Source: Nephromyces sp. MM_2019 (lineage: Eukaryota > Apicomplexa > Aconoidasida > Nephromycida). Taken from it: DNA of 10,772 bases. Under the pieces are notes generated by a model. It was not told the DNA's origin and ran no database searches. It saw only the letters and a list, made by a program, of their open reading frames with translations. The stretch is from contig JADHZB010001167.1 of NCBI GenBank assembly GCA_015657535.1, positions 1,520 to 12,291 on the forward strand, in the 5' to 3' direction. The first letter of the stretch is position 1. Each line of letters opens with the position of its first letter. Positions 1 through 9,227 of this stretch are shown here, piece after piece. A program made the position numbers and the translations under genes.

Positions 1-55
<55 letters not shown>
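1..55. repeat. (TG)n microsatellite cut by the window edge
   Basis: An uninterrupted TG dinucleotide run of about 27 units begins at the first base, so its full length is unknown. It is followed by imperfect TG-rich sequence to about 150. The open frame here, starting Met-Cys-Val-Cys-Val, is just the translated repeat. Confidence 0.97.
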
Positions 56-57
<2 letters not shown>

Positions 58-913
58 ATGCCTGTTCACATATGCGCGAGTCTGGGTCTATATCTATGCT
101 CCTGCCTACCTATATGCGTGTGTGCATCTCTATATGTGTGTTGTGCGCAGTGTGGAAGGATAAACAGCAGCTCTAAAGGCTACAGGCTTAGTGTAATTTC
201 TTGCACTTCACATGTAATAAAACTTCTAGTGATTAACTGAATTCGCTCCCCAGTTTACATCCATTACACAACTTCAGTTTGCACATACACACCTGCAAAT
301 CAAACTTTTCGAGTGTGTGTGACTTTAAAACAAGAGGTGTACGTACATAAGATGCTTACAGAATAGCCGAGAAGAATGCTACAAGGTTCTTCTTAATATG
401 AAAGACAAAAGCAGAGCCACACACACACACCACATTGAAGACGCCGATGTCGCGGACTTGAAGATACACACACCCAGATACTCAAATCGAGCATATATAG
501 ACGAAGATTCAACTCACACACACGCAAAACTTAGACACACGCACTCATTGCTCTAATAAAGGTGAGCAGCATACTCAAATATCACGCAGGGACACACGCA
601 GTGAGCTCTCTCGCACCCAGATATCATCCTAAAAGTCTCATATGCATACAAAAAAAACTAGAGACATAGCAATCCCACACACACATACACAAGACTTGAG
701 CACACACAAGTCCCATACACACAAAATGTAGAGACACAAAAATCCCATGCAAACACACAAACACCACGAGCTACACAAATCCTGTTTTTCACACACATAT
801 CACCTCCTAGTCTGCTCAAAAACAGACACATACACACAGCAGAGGAGATAGCATCTAACAAAAATTCTTACAAGAAGGCACACACCAAGCCACCATCCCC
901 TCATTGTAGTTAC
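56..913 (-). other. Intronic region of the synthetase gene (intron 6, running off the left edge)
   Basis: The synthetase exon ending at 914 is followed on the minus strand by a GT-AG type donor (gtaact) at 913. Family knowledge predicts the next residues to be a TGEGVGPQEY-like block, and I could not find codons for it anywhere between 1 and 913, so the intron probably continues past the window. From about 280 to 880 the + strand is strongly CA-rich (GT-rich on the sense strand), like most other introns of this gene. No other gene is visible. Confidence 0.7.
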
Positions 914-3900
914 CTTTCGTGATCCGCACACGGCTGGCCCTCCAACCTACTGAAGATGGTGCTGCGCAAGCCAAACTTAATCTTATGGTGAAGCTGCAAG
1001 CCACAGAAAATTCAAGAACATGAGTGTGTGTGTGTGTGTGTCAGAGAGTAGCAAAAGCAAGCCGTTAAAGGCTATGTTTCACTATAATAAGTGGTGTGTG
1101 CGCGTGTGGGTGTGTAAATCTCGTTCCTTTGAAATGAGAAGATAGAGGTGCGCGTGCACACTCTACTGCTGCACGATGAGAAGGATACCTACAAATCTGA
1201 TAGAGAAAATGTGCGTGCACACTTAACCACTGCAAGACGAGGATAATATAGTGGTGTGTGTGCACACTCCAACAATGTAAGACGAGAATACCTAGAACTC
1301 TGATACAGAGGCGAGTGTGTATGTGTGTGTGTATACCTAAAAACAGGTGAAAACAAGTACCTTAAGCCGGTTGAATTGCCATCTGATAAACGCATCATAA
1401 AAAGGGTTGATGTTTGTCGTCACAAAAGATCTCCTCCAATCACAGCAAAGCCCTAAGCAGAGTGAGCGAGCAAGTTTCGCTTAAAGAGCATCTTCATGCC
1501 TCCAAAGGGGAAAAAACGTGAGTACAAAAGGTTAAATAAGGGGTTGGAAGATGAAAAAGTGAGTGTATGTAAATCCCCTTTCATTCAATATACTGAAAAA
1601 ACAAAGAAAATGCTGAGATTTTTGGTGTATATACACTTCATAAGGTGAAGAAACACAGGTTAATGCCAGCTACCGCAGAGATCAGCCTCAGAGGCTGATA
1701 AATACAAAAATCTCCACTTTTGAAAGTAAACTGGCATTAGCAAGACAGAAACACAAATTAACTTATGCACAACATAAAAACGCAACCTGATTAACAGGAA
1801 CTCGTGAAGATGCCTACAAACAGACACACAAGAAGATGCCCACAAATAAACGATGACGACACATACATATCAACTCATAAAAAGCTACATCTACGCAGCT
1901 ACTAACACACACTTACCCACACATATCTACTCACAGCCATTCACATACCTAACTAAATTCATAAAAGCTCACACACACACACACACACACATGCGCATAT
2001 CTGCAGATAGCGATGTTCACATACACATACTGCCTCTCAAAACGTACCAAATTTCTTCAAATCTTCCATGGCAAGAGAAGGGAAGTATTTCAACCACTGA
2101 TGAGGATCAGTAAACTTTGGAATCTCTGCTTCTGGGACGCCACTTTCCTTCAAAATATCCCATTGAGTTTTCTGAGATTCCATCAAATAAGATTAGTTGA
2201 AGGGTATTTAGCAGATGCCCGCGGTGTATATACACTCAAGCAAAAAGAATACAAAGAAAACCAGAAATGAAGAATAAAAAAAAGGCACTCATTAAAAAGC
2301 TAGGCAAGTGAAAGAACACACACACACAAACACATATGCAAGGCAATTGTATGGATTGCTTGCGTAACAGAGATGGCATTATCGCTGTATGTATAGTGCC
2401 TATGAGAGAGAGAGCGCACACACACACACACACAAGGCAATTCTATGGAACTCTTGCGTAAGAGAGATGGTATTCACGCTGTATGTACAGAGCCTATGGC
2501 AGCTGAGCTTATCGTGGGCATTCATACCGATATACACATAGATAGACATACAGATCTGGATATACAAACACACGCAAACACACACATGCATAAGCACACA
2601 CGGATACAGATACAAATACATACATACTTACACACACAAAGTATATCTTATTACCTCCGTAGATTTGGAGGCTGCCTTAGTCTTTTTGCCAACAAAGGTT
2701 TGCTGTGCATTCAATGAGACTTCCTTCTCCTTATTCTCCTCATTGGCCTGAACTTTTAACTGACCCTGAAAGGCAATCTCACGACGCACACAAGAGAATA
2801 GGAGAATCTTCAAGCATACAAACTACCTGCTAACCCGTGCGATGGAACTAGAAACATACATTGAAACACACACACGCAAGCATGATAAATACTACAGGAT
2901 ATGTACATAGTTTCTCAGAATACGGGCATGTAAAAAAAATCCACACAAACACGCTTTAAAGACCACACAAACATACTTTAAGAAACCACACACACGAACA
3001 CACACACGAAAAATTCAAATTCGGCGCAAACAAACAACTCCAAATCGACACACACAACACAATCACATCACAAAAAACTACAACCACACACACACTTCAA
3101 AGCACTTACCCCCTCATTCAACTCCTTCATCTCACGCCTCAACTTGTCAGCACCCACAGGTATAGGTACGCCTATATATAAAAGAATACACACACTTTGA
3201 AGAATGCAAGTAAAAAGCGAGGGAATGTATGCTTCTTCATAACTTTCCTCCCTCGTTTAGTAAAACCTATAAAAACAGCGTAAAATCCTCTACAAAAAAA
3301 ACGCAGAAAACCCACATAAATGAAAAGGAATTACAAATTCTTCGAAGATCCCCCCGTGAAAGAGCTTTTAGTCCTTTAAAAGACTGAAGATGTAAGTGCA
3401 TATACACTCACATCTTCTACTTTATAAAACGCATCATTATCAAGTGCATGCGCAAAGATTTATGAAAAAATACATTCCAAGCGTATACACACAAACGCAA
3501 ACACAAGTTCACACACAAGTTCACACACAGGTTCATGCAAAGCTTCATACACATCACCCACATCATCACCCACAGCTTTAAACATACCATTAACCACCAC
3601 CCACTCCAATCCCCCACCACCCCCCTCCCACCTGTCGCATGAAATCCAAACGGAAACAACACCCTCTTCCCCAAAAGACGCTGAAAACGACTAGCAAACT
3701 CTGCTTTTGAGATACTAAAGGCATGTCCAAGATGAAGACGGCCGTTCATATAGGGATAAGGGAAGCAACAAAGAAATTTCTCCTCTGTATCTTCACCAGG
3801 AAGAGGAGCATCTACATTGTAGGGAAGAGCGGGATTCCATAGTTGCCTGGCCTCCTCCTCCGCTTGAAGCAGGAAATCTCTTCTACTTCTTCCTTGGCTA

Positions 3901-3917
3901 GGAGTAGGCTTCTCCAT
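914..3917 (-). CDS. LARS1: Leucine--tRNA ligase, cytosolic/eukaryotic type, N-terminal part (six exons, 3' end outside window)
   Basis: Charges tRNA-Leu with leucine (class I synthetase). Exons on the minus strand are 3917-3632, 3171-3110, 2765-2655, 2171-2048, 1452-1361 and 993-914: 755 nt, about 251 of the roughly 1,100 residues usual for the family. All introns are GT-AG and every phase joins. Exon 1 carries [14 protein letters not shown] with the class I HIGH-type motif (HLGH) at residues 62-65, then [10 protein letters not shown]. Exon 2 continues with VPIP and ADKLRREM, where the family usually has GMPI and ADKLKRE; the Met-to-Val change is a mild oddity. Exon 3 is a Lys/Glu-rich linker ending [12 protein letters not shown]. 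Exon 4 has [18 protein letters not shown], exon 5 [19 protein letters not shown], exon 6 HKIKFG and [10 protein letters not shown], all in the order seen in eukaryotic and archaeal LeuRS within and around the inserted CP1 editing domain. The KMSKS loop and anticodon-binding domain lie outside the window. The Met at 3917 has A at -3 and G at +4; an in-frame upstream Met exists at 4046. Confidence 0.96.
1148..1313. repeat. Degenerate minisatellite in synthetase intron 5
   Basis: Three imperfect units begin near 1148, 1211 and 1254. Each starts with a GTGCGTGCACAC-like block, followed by a CTGCAAGACGAG-like block and, in two units, ATACCTA then TCTGATA. Unit length varies from about 43 to 63 bases. 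A weaker relative may precede them from 1093. The tract is TG-rich on the + strand, opposite to the other introns of the gene. Confidence 0.7.
1625..1636. repeat. Palindromic motif GTGTATATACAC, one of five GTGTA-N2-TACAC sites
   Basis: This perfect 12-base palindrome recurs at 2224-2235 and 9151-9162. Versions with other central dinucleotides occur at 9440-9451 (AG) and 9932-9943 (TG). Near matches occur at 337-348 and 6332-6343, and a shorter GTGTATACAC at 9045-9054. All lie outside proposed coding exons. The function is unknown. Confidence 0.75.
1661..1739. other. Nested inverted repeat in synthetase intron 4
   Basis: Outer arms TAATGCCAG (1661-1669) and CTGGCATTA (1731-1739) are perfectly complementary. 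Inside them is a second perfect hairpin, ATCAGCCT (1681-1688) with AGGCTGAT (1692-1699) and a three-base loop. The RNA could fold from either strand. I do not see clear H/ACA or C/D boxes, so no RNA class is assigned. Confidence 0.6.
1970..1991. repeat. (CA)n microsatellite in intron 4
   Basis: About eleven CA units, GT on the sense strand, close to the donor side of synthetase intron 4. A similar CA run lies in intron 3 at about 2417-2434. Confidence 0.9.
2339..2498. repeat. Two-copy 66-base direct repeat in synthetase intron 3
   Basis: Copies at 2339-2404 and 2433-2498 align without gaps, with about 10 differences in 66 positions, and each follows a CA-rich tract (94-base period). Both copies start CAAGGCAATT and end GCCTATG. 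Copy 2 contains the palindrome CTGTATGTACAG. The pair lies wholly between exons 3 and 4. Confidence 0.85.
3504..3551. repeat. Short 12-base tandem repeat in synthetase intron 1
   Basis: CAAGTTCACACA occurs twice exactly at 3504-3515 and 3516-3527, followed by two decayed units, CAGGTTCATGCA and AAGCTTCATACA, to 3551. Confidence 0.85.
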
Positions 3918-4176
3918 CGTTGAGAATGGTAGAGAGACTAGCAGAGGTGTGTGTGTTGCTGATCTATAAGCTTTAGAAAACGATGAGGGAGGAAGAATTG
4001 GTGTGTATATGAAAAAGTGTGTAAAAGAGGAAGAAATTCTGAACATAAAGCGTGAAAGAGGGGGGTTTTACCAAATATATGAGGAGGGAGGGATTTGGAG
4101 TGGAAGATTCGAAGGAAGAAGCGGGAAAGTGGCGGTATTTGCTTCAACTTGGGGGTGGGGGGGGGCTATGGGATAA
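3918..4176 (-). promoter_or_regulatory. Synthetase upstream region with possible N-terminal extension (3918-4046)
   Basis: Only about 130-260 bases separate the synthetase start from the stop codon of the next minus-strand gene upstream, so this must hold the promoter and leader. From 4046 to 3918 the frame stays open in register with the synthetase and would add 43 residues rich in Ser, Thr, Phe and Pro, with three basic and no acidic residues, as in many organelle presequences. The upstream ATG has T at -3 and T at +4 (weak); the ATG at 3917 has A at -3 and G at +4 (strong). A run of G (+ strand) lies near 4151-4165. No clear TATA box is seen. Confidence 0.5.
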
Positions 4177-5466
4177 CTAGCACACTGAGATGATTGCGAT
4201 GGGTGTGTGTGTGCGGAGTACATGGTTGGTTTGTGTGTGCATGTAGGGTGGGGGGTTTATGTGTGGGAGTGTGTGTGCTAGAGTATGACAGGTTTTACGC
4301 GATGATGCAAGAATATGCCCGTGAAAAGGTTTTGTTATCGTAAAAGCCAAAGCTTCATCAAAAGCAAAATACACACATGCAAGTAGGTTGACAGAAACAC
4401 CCCGATAGACACACCAACACGCACACACATACCAGCAGGTAGGCACACTCTAACACAGACACACCATCAGATAGGAACACGCAGCAGAGACACACACGCT
4501 AACACACAGCACGCATTAGAACATCTACACATCCGCACACCTACCAGTGTACATGCACACATCCACACACGCATCAATACAAACCCCACACAGACACCTG
4601 ATAGAGTCCGCAAACTGTGTGTTCGCTCATCTTGACACTTGCATACTAGAGAGAAGGCTTGGCTAGTGTGTATAGAATGAAGTAATGTGCTGATTGAGCA
4701 GCTACTCATTAACTTTAGCTACACACACCTTCATCAATCACTTTCTCCAGCGAAATCAGCGAAAATAACATCTTCAGCCGAAACTCAACACTGTACTTGT
4801 CAGCATCATCTCCATAACTACTAAACTCTATCCTTCACCCTCATCGCACACACACAAGCTATCAGGCTGTTTTCTCACACACAAGCTAAAAATCTATCAA
4901 ACTGTTATCCCACACACACATGCTATAGAGTTAACCGCACACACTACACGCCATACTGCAAACACACTAATCGCATACAAAAACGCCACACACAGCTTCA
5001 TATAAGTGAACTCATATTCACACACCGTGGCACTCATCGGCGTTCGCATTCGACATTAACACACACACGCTCCTCCGCAACACACGCACAATCTATCATG
5101 CCCTAAGCTTCATAACTTTGGGCTTCACACCTACAATGCACACTTTTCAAGATCTTCGCTTCATCATCTTCAAATAGATAAACTCCTCATCTTCATCTTC
5201 TTCTGCATCCGCTTCTTCATGTTCATCTTCATCATCATCCTCATCTTCTTCATCATCTCTCACTTCTCCCCCCTCTTCTTCTTCATCTACCCTCGACGAT
5301 TTCTCTTTTTTGATGGAAATTTCTCCTAAAAAGCTGAAAATTTCTGCTTTTTCGTTGATATACTGAGGAAGGAGGAGGGAATGTGATTTCCTCTTCCAGC
5401 GGCTTCTATGAAGAAACTTTGTACGCAAAATACACACAAATCATCGTTGGTGATGCTTTCTTTCAT
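4177..5466 (-). CDS. Proposed five-exon gene of unknown function, about 153 codons
   Basis: Not recognised. Proposed exons on the minus strand are 5466-5425, 5362-5264, 4825-4729, 4645-4598 and 4352-4177. Phases join throughout: 0, 0, 1, 1, then stop TAG at 4177. The start ATG has A at -3 and an in-frame stop just upstream. The second exon follows a strong pyrimidine tract (ctcctccttcctcag) and reads YINEKAEIFSFLGEISIKKE then an acidic DEEEEGGE. The third reads YGDDADKYSVEFRLKMLFSL then ISLEKVIDE, probably helical. The fourth reads CKCQDERTHSLRTLS and the fifth starts ALAFTITKPFHGHILASS. The 4826-5263 intron is GT-rich on the sense strand, like the synthetase introns, which supports joining its two sides. 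Uncertain points: the second exon can read on to a stop at 5147, giving a long Asp/Glu tail, and the last exon contains a possible extra intron (4298-4185) that would end the protein in Leu-Cys. Individual exons are better supported than the whole model. Confidence 0.45.
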
Positions 5467-5901
5467 CTTCCTCGTAGAAGATTCATCCTACTTCATCCTA
5501 GCCATCAAATTCACACTTTTCTGAACTTTCTTAAGCCAATTTTGGATGAAATCGAGAGGTCATATGAGAATTGAAGAAGATATGTTTCTGATAAAGTGAA
5601 ATATGGGCAGACTTTGTGCGTGCGGGTGTGTTAGTTTTTCGTTTATGTGTAGCCAGGTATGTAGCCGGGTGTGTAACCCTGTATCTGGCTATGCTGTGGA
5701 TGTGTGTTGCTGCGTATCTGCCTCTTTTGTGTGTGTTTCTCTATGTGTGTGGTTATGCTGTGGGTACTTTGCGTGAAAATTGATGCAAACATATTCACGT
5801 TTAGAGACTGACTAGCTACTATGTTACTACACTCATGGGCAATAAGTTGAGAAATTTAGTGGAATTTGACTCTTTTTTTTGATGTTTCAGAAGATGTATA
5901 G
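5467..5901. promoter_or_regulatory. Divergent intergenic region between the minus-strand and plus-strand genes
   Basis: The proposed start codons at 5466 (minus) and 5902 (plus) point away from each other, so both promoters should lie here. From about 5610 to 5770 the + strand is TG-rich, and 5868-5890 is a T-rich tract ending in gatgtttcag, a convincing acceptor just before the plus-strand start. This suggests an intron in the plus-strand 5' untranslated region. No TATA box is convincing. A plus-strand frame at 5396-5574 is open but has no ATG. Confidence 0.45.
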
Positions 5902-8316
5902 ATGGAGAACAAGAACAGGGAGAAGTTTTCTGAAGGATCGGAAGGGTTTCTAGCACACCTGATGATCCCTCGGTATAAGAATATAGTGTGTGTGTGTGTG
6001 CTGATTTTTATGACAGAATATAGTGTGTGTACTGGGATTCATACGCATGTGTGTGTGGGTGTGTAGATTTGTGTTTTTTGGGAGTGATTTGCATATCTGT
6101 GAGATTGTTGATTATGTACATTTATATGTGTGTGTGGCTTTTGAGTTGTGTGGGTCTTTTTTTTGTGTCGGTGTGTTGCCTTGTGTGTGTTTATTTCGAC
6201 TGATGTTAATCTTTGTGCGACACTAAGTGTGTGTAACACTATTTCCACAAGAGATAAAGATGCAGTGATGCTCAAAATTTGCAACCACACATAGAAGCAA
6301 AATTTGATGAAACTTTTTTTTGGGTTTTCGGGTGTACGTACAGCTTTGATCCACAGGCTAGAGGTGCTCGAAATTTCTATCGGAATCCACAAAAATTTGA
6401 TGTTTTAGCACTACAGAAGAGGCAGGAAAATGATGTATCTTCGAAGCAAGGAACATCTGCAGAAAATAAGAATTTTAGTGAAATTTATGAAGCAAGAAAT
6501 AATCAGCGAGACGATGAAGAGGAAGAGATTCATGTGAATACTGAGAACTCCAAGCAGATAAGGAAAGCATCAAAAAACCACCTTTTCGACGAAGATACTG
6601 TGAAGAATGAGAATGTCGTGGAGAAGGGAGAGCGGAACACAGAGGATGTAAAGAAGAAACTGGAAGGCGAAGATTCTACTGAAGACGTGAAGAAGAAGCG
6701 GAAAAGTGAAGATTCTATTGATTTGAAGAAGAAGCAGAAAGGCGAAGATGCCACTGAAGATTTGAAGAAAAAGCAGAAAAAGAGGAAAAATGATGAAGAT
6801 GAAGCAGAGCTTCCTTCTCTAGGAAAAAATGTAGTGAAGTTCACAAAAAATGATGAAAAGAAGAAGAAATCCTCCGCAGAAAGCAGAGAAAAATCGAAAA
6901 GAAGGACGAAAGAAGCGTCTTCACTGCAGGAAGATGCAGCAGAAGATTATCCTCCTTCGACTTTACTTGAAGATCCTGAGAGATTAGGTACAGTGAAAGC
7001 CAATTCTTCAGGTTGTGTGAATGCTACCTTCTCTTCTTCTTTGTCTTCAGAATATATGAACGCCACTTATTTAGGGTGTGTTAAAGCTACTTGTTTTTCA
7101 GAGTGTGTAAAAAACACTTCCTCTTCTTCACAGTATGTGAAAGCTACTTATTTTTCCTTTTCTTCAGACTTTCCAGCACTTTCCAGCATAAACCAGAGCA
7201 TTCAGTGCACATCTTCTTCTTCTTCTTCTGCTGACCAAGAAATTCCTCCAACTGCGCCTGTTGAGGAGAAAAGCTTGAAGAAGCTCAGAGGAGGGAAAAC
7301 CAAGTCTTCTAAGAAGGGAATTAAACACCCTAACCCAGCGGATGCTCAGCACACCAACCAAGCACTCGCTCAAGAGGCGATAGGAGCAGCACAAGCTTCG
7401 CAGGAGGAGACTGTGAAGAGTGTGAATTCACGGGAAGATGGAAGCATGAAAGAGCCAAAGGTTGTAGCCTCTCTGAGCAGGTTAAGGGATATCTTCGGTG
7501 CTGCAATAACCTGTGTGCGTAGCCCAGTGAACGCTCGAGGAGGAGCAACAAACAACGCTCAGGGCTATAAAAGCTCTTGTGGGATAAATTCAGTAGAAGC
7601 TGATGGTGTGTTGAAGAAACAGAGTGAATGTGATGAATCTGTTGAAGATGCTGATTTGGCTGATATCTCTATTTCTGGGATTGCTAGCAGAAAAATTGCA
7701 GATATGGTTTCCTCTGTTTCTGCTTCTTCATCTTCTACTTTATCTTCTTCTGCATCATCTTCATCTTCTTCTACTTTATCTTCTTCTGCAGTTGCTCATC
7801 TTCATCCTCCACTTAGTGTAAAGAAGGATCTCGCTGATAGCACACTCAAAACTTTTGAACAAGGCACTAACACAGCGAAAAATTTGGATGAGGCAGCTCT
7901 TGCCTGGGCGAGAAGCTTACGCTCCGAAGCACAGCCTGTGACTCAGAAGAAGAGGCCGCTTGAAGACGCTGGGATTCAGTCTGTGGGTGCAGATCGAGGT
8001 GGTGTGCAGTTTGGTCTACAAGAGGCTGAGAAGAGTGGAATAGGAGCTAACTCTGAGCTGCTAAGAGGAGGTGAAAGGCCGTGGATGATGAGGAAGCGAC
8101 TGGTTGAGCCGCTGCCAAGGATAGGCAACCTTTGGGGATGTCTAGACATCTTCCATAGCTACCCTGAAGAGATTCTGGTACGTGAGTTTGATGTGTGTGG
8201 GTCGTTGTAGCTGTGTGTGTGGGTGTTGGTATTGGTGTATGTGTGTGTGTGTGTGTGTCTGGGTAAGTTTTTGTGCGTATGTTTGGGTGTTTGTGGTTGT
8301 TTGCTTGGACAATCGT

Positions 8317-8353
<37 letters not shown>

Positions 8354-8518
8354 GGTGGGTCCGTGTGAGTATTTACTTAGGTAGTCATCAGTATATGTGT
8401 GTGTGCGTGTATCTGGTCGTTTGCTCATGTACATTCATTGGTGTGTGCAGAGAAGTTCTTGGTATTAGAATGTGCTTTCTACGCAAAAAGATTGGCTATA
8501 GAATTGAGGCATTCATGA
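5902..8518 (+). CDS. Lys/Glu- and Ser-rich low-complexity protein, probably nuclear; family not recognised
   Basis: The proposed model joins 5902-5972, 6344-8181 and 8451-8518, 658 codons, with phases 2 and 1 matching. The long exon has no in-frame ATG near its start, so an upstream exon is required. The first exon (MENKNREKFSEGSEGFLAHL) follows a stop codon and ends at CG|gtataa; the long exon starts after tgtacgtacag. Residues about 25-50 (FDPQARGARNFYRNPQKFDV) look like an ordered, conserved start. Residues 120-175 contain four units of about 13 residues, TEDVKKK-like, resembling basic nuclear or nucleolar sequences. Residues 240-297 hold degenerate V-K/N-A-T repeats. Ser runs occur near 312-320 and 483-507. 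After about residue 600, RPWMMRKRLVEPLPRIGNLW and LDIFHSYPEEIL again look ordered. No catalytic motif or membrane segment is seen. The 3' end is unresolved: a strong acceptor at 8825 offers other last exons. Confidence 0.75.
6630..6790 (+). repeat. In-frame degenerate TEDVKKK repeat, four units
   Basis: Four successive 36- to 42-base units encode variants of T/S-E-D-V/L-K-K-K followed by a short K/E/G-E-D linker. The DNA is purine-rich (AAGAAGAAG). It makes a highly charged, probably disordered or helical stretch of the plus-strand protein. Confidence 0.8.
6990..7165 (+). repeat. In-frame degenerate V-K/N-A-T repeat, six units
   Basis: Six short blocks read TVKANS, CVNATF, YMNATY, CVKATC, CVKNTS and YVKATY, separated by Ser-rich spacers of 2-8 residues. 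The nucleotide blocks also resemble one another (GTGAAAGCTACTTATTTTTC-like), so they probably arose by local duplication. Confidence 0.8.
7719..7791 (+). repeat. Serine-coding tandem duplication, 36-base period
   Basis: The 21-base block encoding STLSSSA occurs identically at 7734-7754 and 7770-7790 within a TCT/TCA serine-codon tract, suggesting recent slippage or duplication inside the exon. Confidence 0.85.
8241..8349 (+). repeat. (GT)n tracts downstream of the long plus-strand exon
   Basis: Nine GT units fill 8241-8258 and an uninterrupted GT run of 31 bases fills 8319-8349, separated by imperfect TG-rich sequence. They lie just after the donor gtgagt at 8182, in the proposed last intron, and are GT on the sense strand. 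Confidence 0.93.
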
Positions 8519-9227
8519 CTTTCTTATGGGGGCTTGTAGCTCTTTTAGCATTATGCACACACTTGGATATAATTTCAGCTCACCCACACCTGCGTTCCCT
8601 TACCCTAGGACGGGAGCACACATACACATAGCTATAGCCCAAAGCATGGGGCTGCTCACACTTATTTGTACACTTCTATACGGGCATATACGCACACACG
8701 CAGAGACACACAAAAATAGACGAGTTTAAGCATACCCACTTGGGTAGGAAAGAACAGGCGCATACTAGTTCCCAACACACACATCAGCTCCCCACACACA
8801 CAAGCCAGCTTTCTCACTCTTTCAGGGAACTCAGAGTTGGCTATTGGAACGAAGAAGAGATTTGATGTTGGAGATGAAGAAGAAGCATAAAACTGCCTCC
8901 AGAAACATCCAAAAAAAGCGATTTTTATCGCGTTGATTTGGAGTATAAAAGCTTGAAGATGAGCTTTCAATGAGGAAGGTGTTTGAGTTCCATCTCATCT
9001 GCCTGAAAGTACGAGATTCACCTGAATTTCCGCTTTCTGATGGTGTGTATACACCCTGTTGCAGTGATATTTGTGTGTGCACCAAGCTGTAGTTGTGTGC
9101 ATATGTGCACCATGCTGTAGTTGTGTGTATAAACCCTACTTCTATCGCGAGTGTATATACACTCCATTGAAATATAAATAACGATTTTATAGCAGTGAAG
9201 GGTGGGGTGTGTGTGTAGCTCTTGGAG
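8519..9227. other. Region between convergent genes, with a possible alternative last exon at 8826-8936
   Basis: The plus-strand gene ends toward the minus-strand gene whose stop is at 9228. 8590-8815 is CA-rich. A strong acceptor (gctttctcactctttcag) precedes 8826, and the following 111 bases are open in phase 0 to a TGA at 8934-8936, encoding a basic tail (WLLERRRDLMLEMKKKHK). In phase 1 they give a short acidic-ended tail stopping at 8890. On the minus strand the same stretch also has open frames, so its coding strand is not settled. 9040-9200 is TG-rich and without a visible gene. Confidence 0.4.
9077..9127. repeat. Two-copy 28-base tandem repeat
   Basis: A 23-base block beginning GTGCACC and ending TAGTTGTGTG occurs at 9077-9099 and 9105-9127 with one mismatch. 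It lies in the TG-rich convergent intergenic region, just before the palindrome at 9151. Confidence 0.85.

Noticed and set aside
4..240. Open frames made of Cys-Val or His-Thr repeats, here and at 1853-2113, 2236-2621, 6039-6226, 8159-8434 and similar places
   Set aside because: They are translations of TG/CA repeats, lie in introns or flanks, and do not resemble proteins.
1093..1341. CRISPR-like spaced repeats
   Set aside because: Units are degenerate and directly tandem with no constant repeat and spacer structure, and the context is a eukaryotic intron.
4185..4298. Extra intron in the last exon of the 4177-5466 gene
   Set aside because: Splice sites and phase work, but the frame is also open straight through, and the interval is CA-rich on the sense strand, unlike most introns here. 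Kept only as an alternative.
5383..5574. Plus-strand open frame with a fairly protein-like end (LNFLKPILDEIERSYEN)
   Set aside because: It has no ATG, needs an acceptor at 5395 with no visible upstream exon, and overlaps the two proposed minus-strand exons. It remains a weak alternative.
6345..6420. Similarity of ARNFYRNPQKFDVLA to the N-terminal R-N-x-Y...P-x-F..L-A pattern of METTL16-type methyltransferases
   Set aside because: Only a handful of residues match from memory, and no SAM-binding or NPPF-type catalytic motif occurs anywhere in the 658-codon product.
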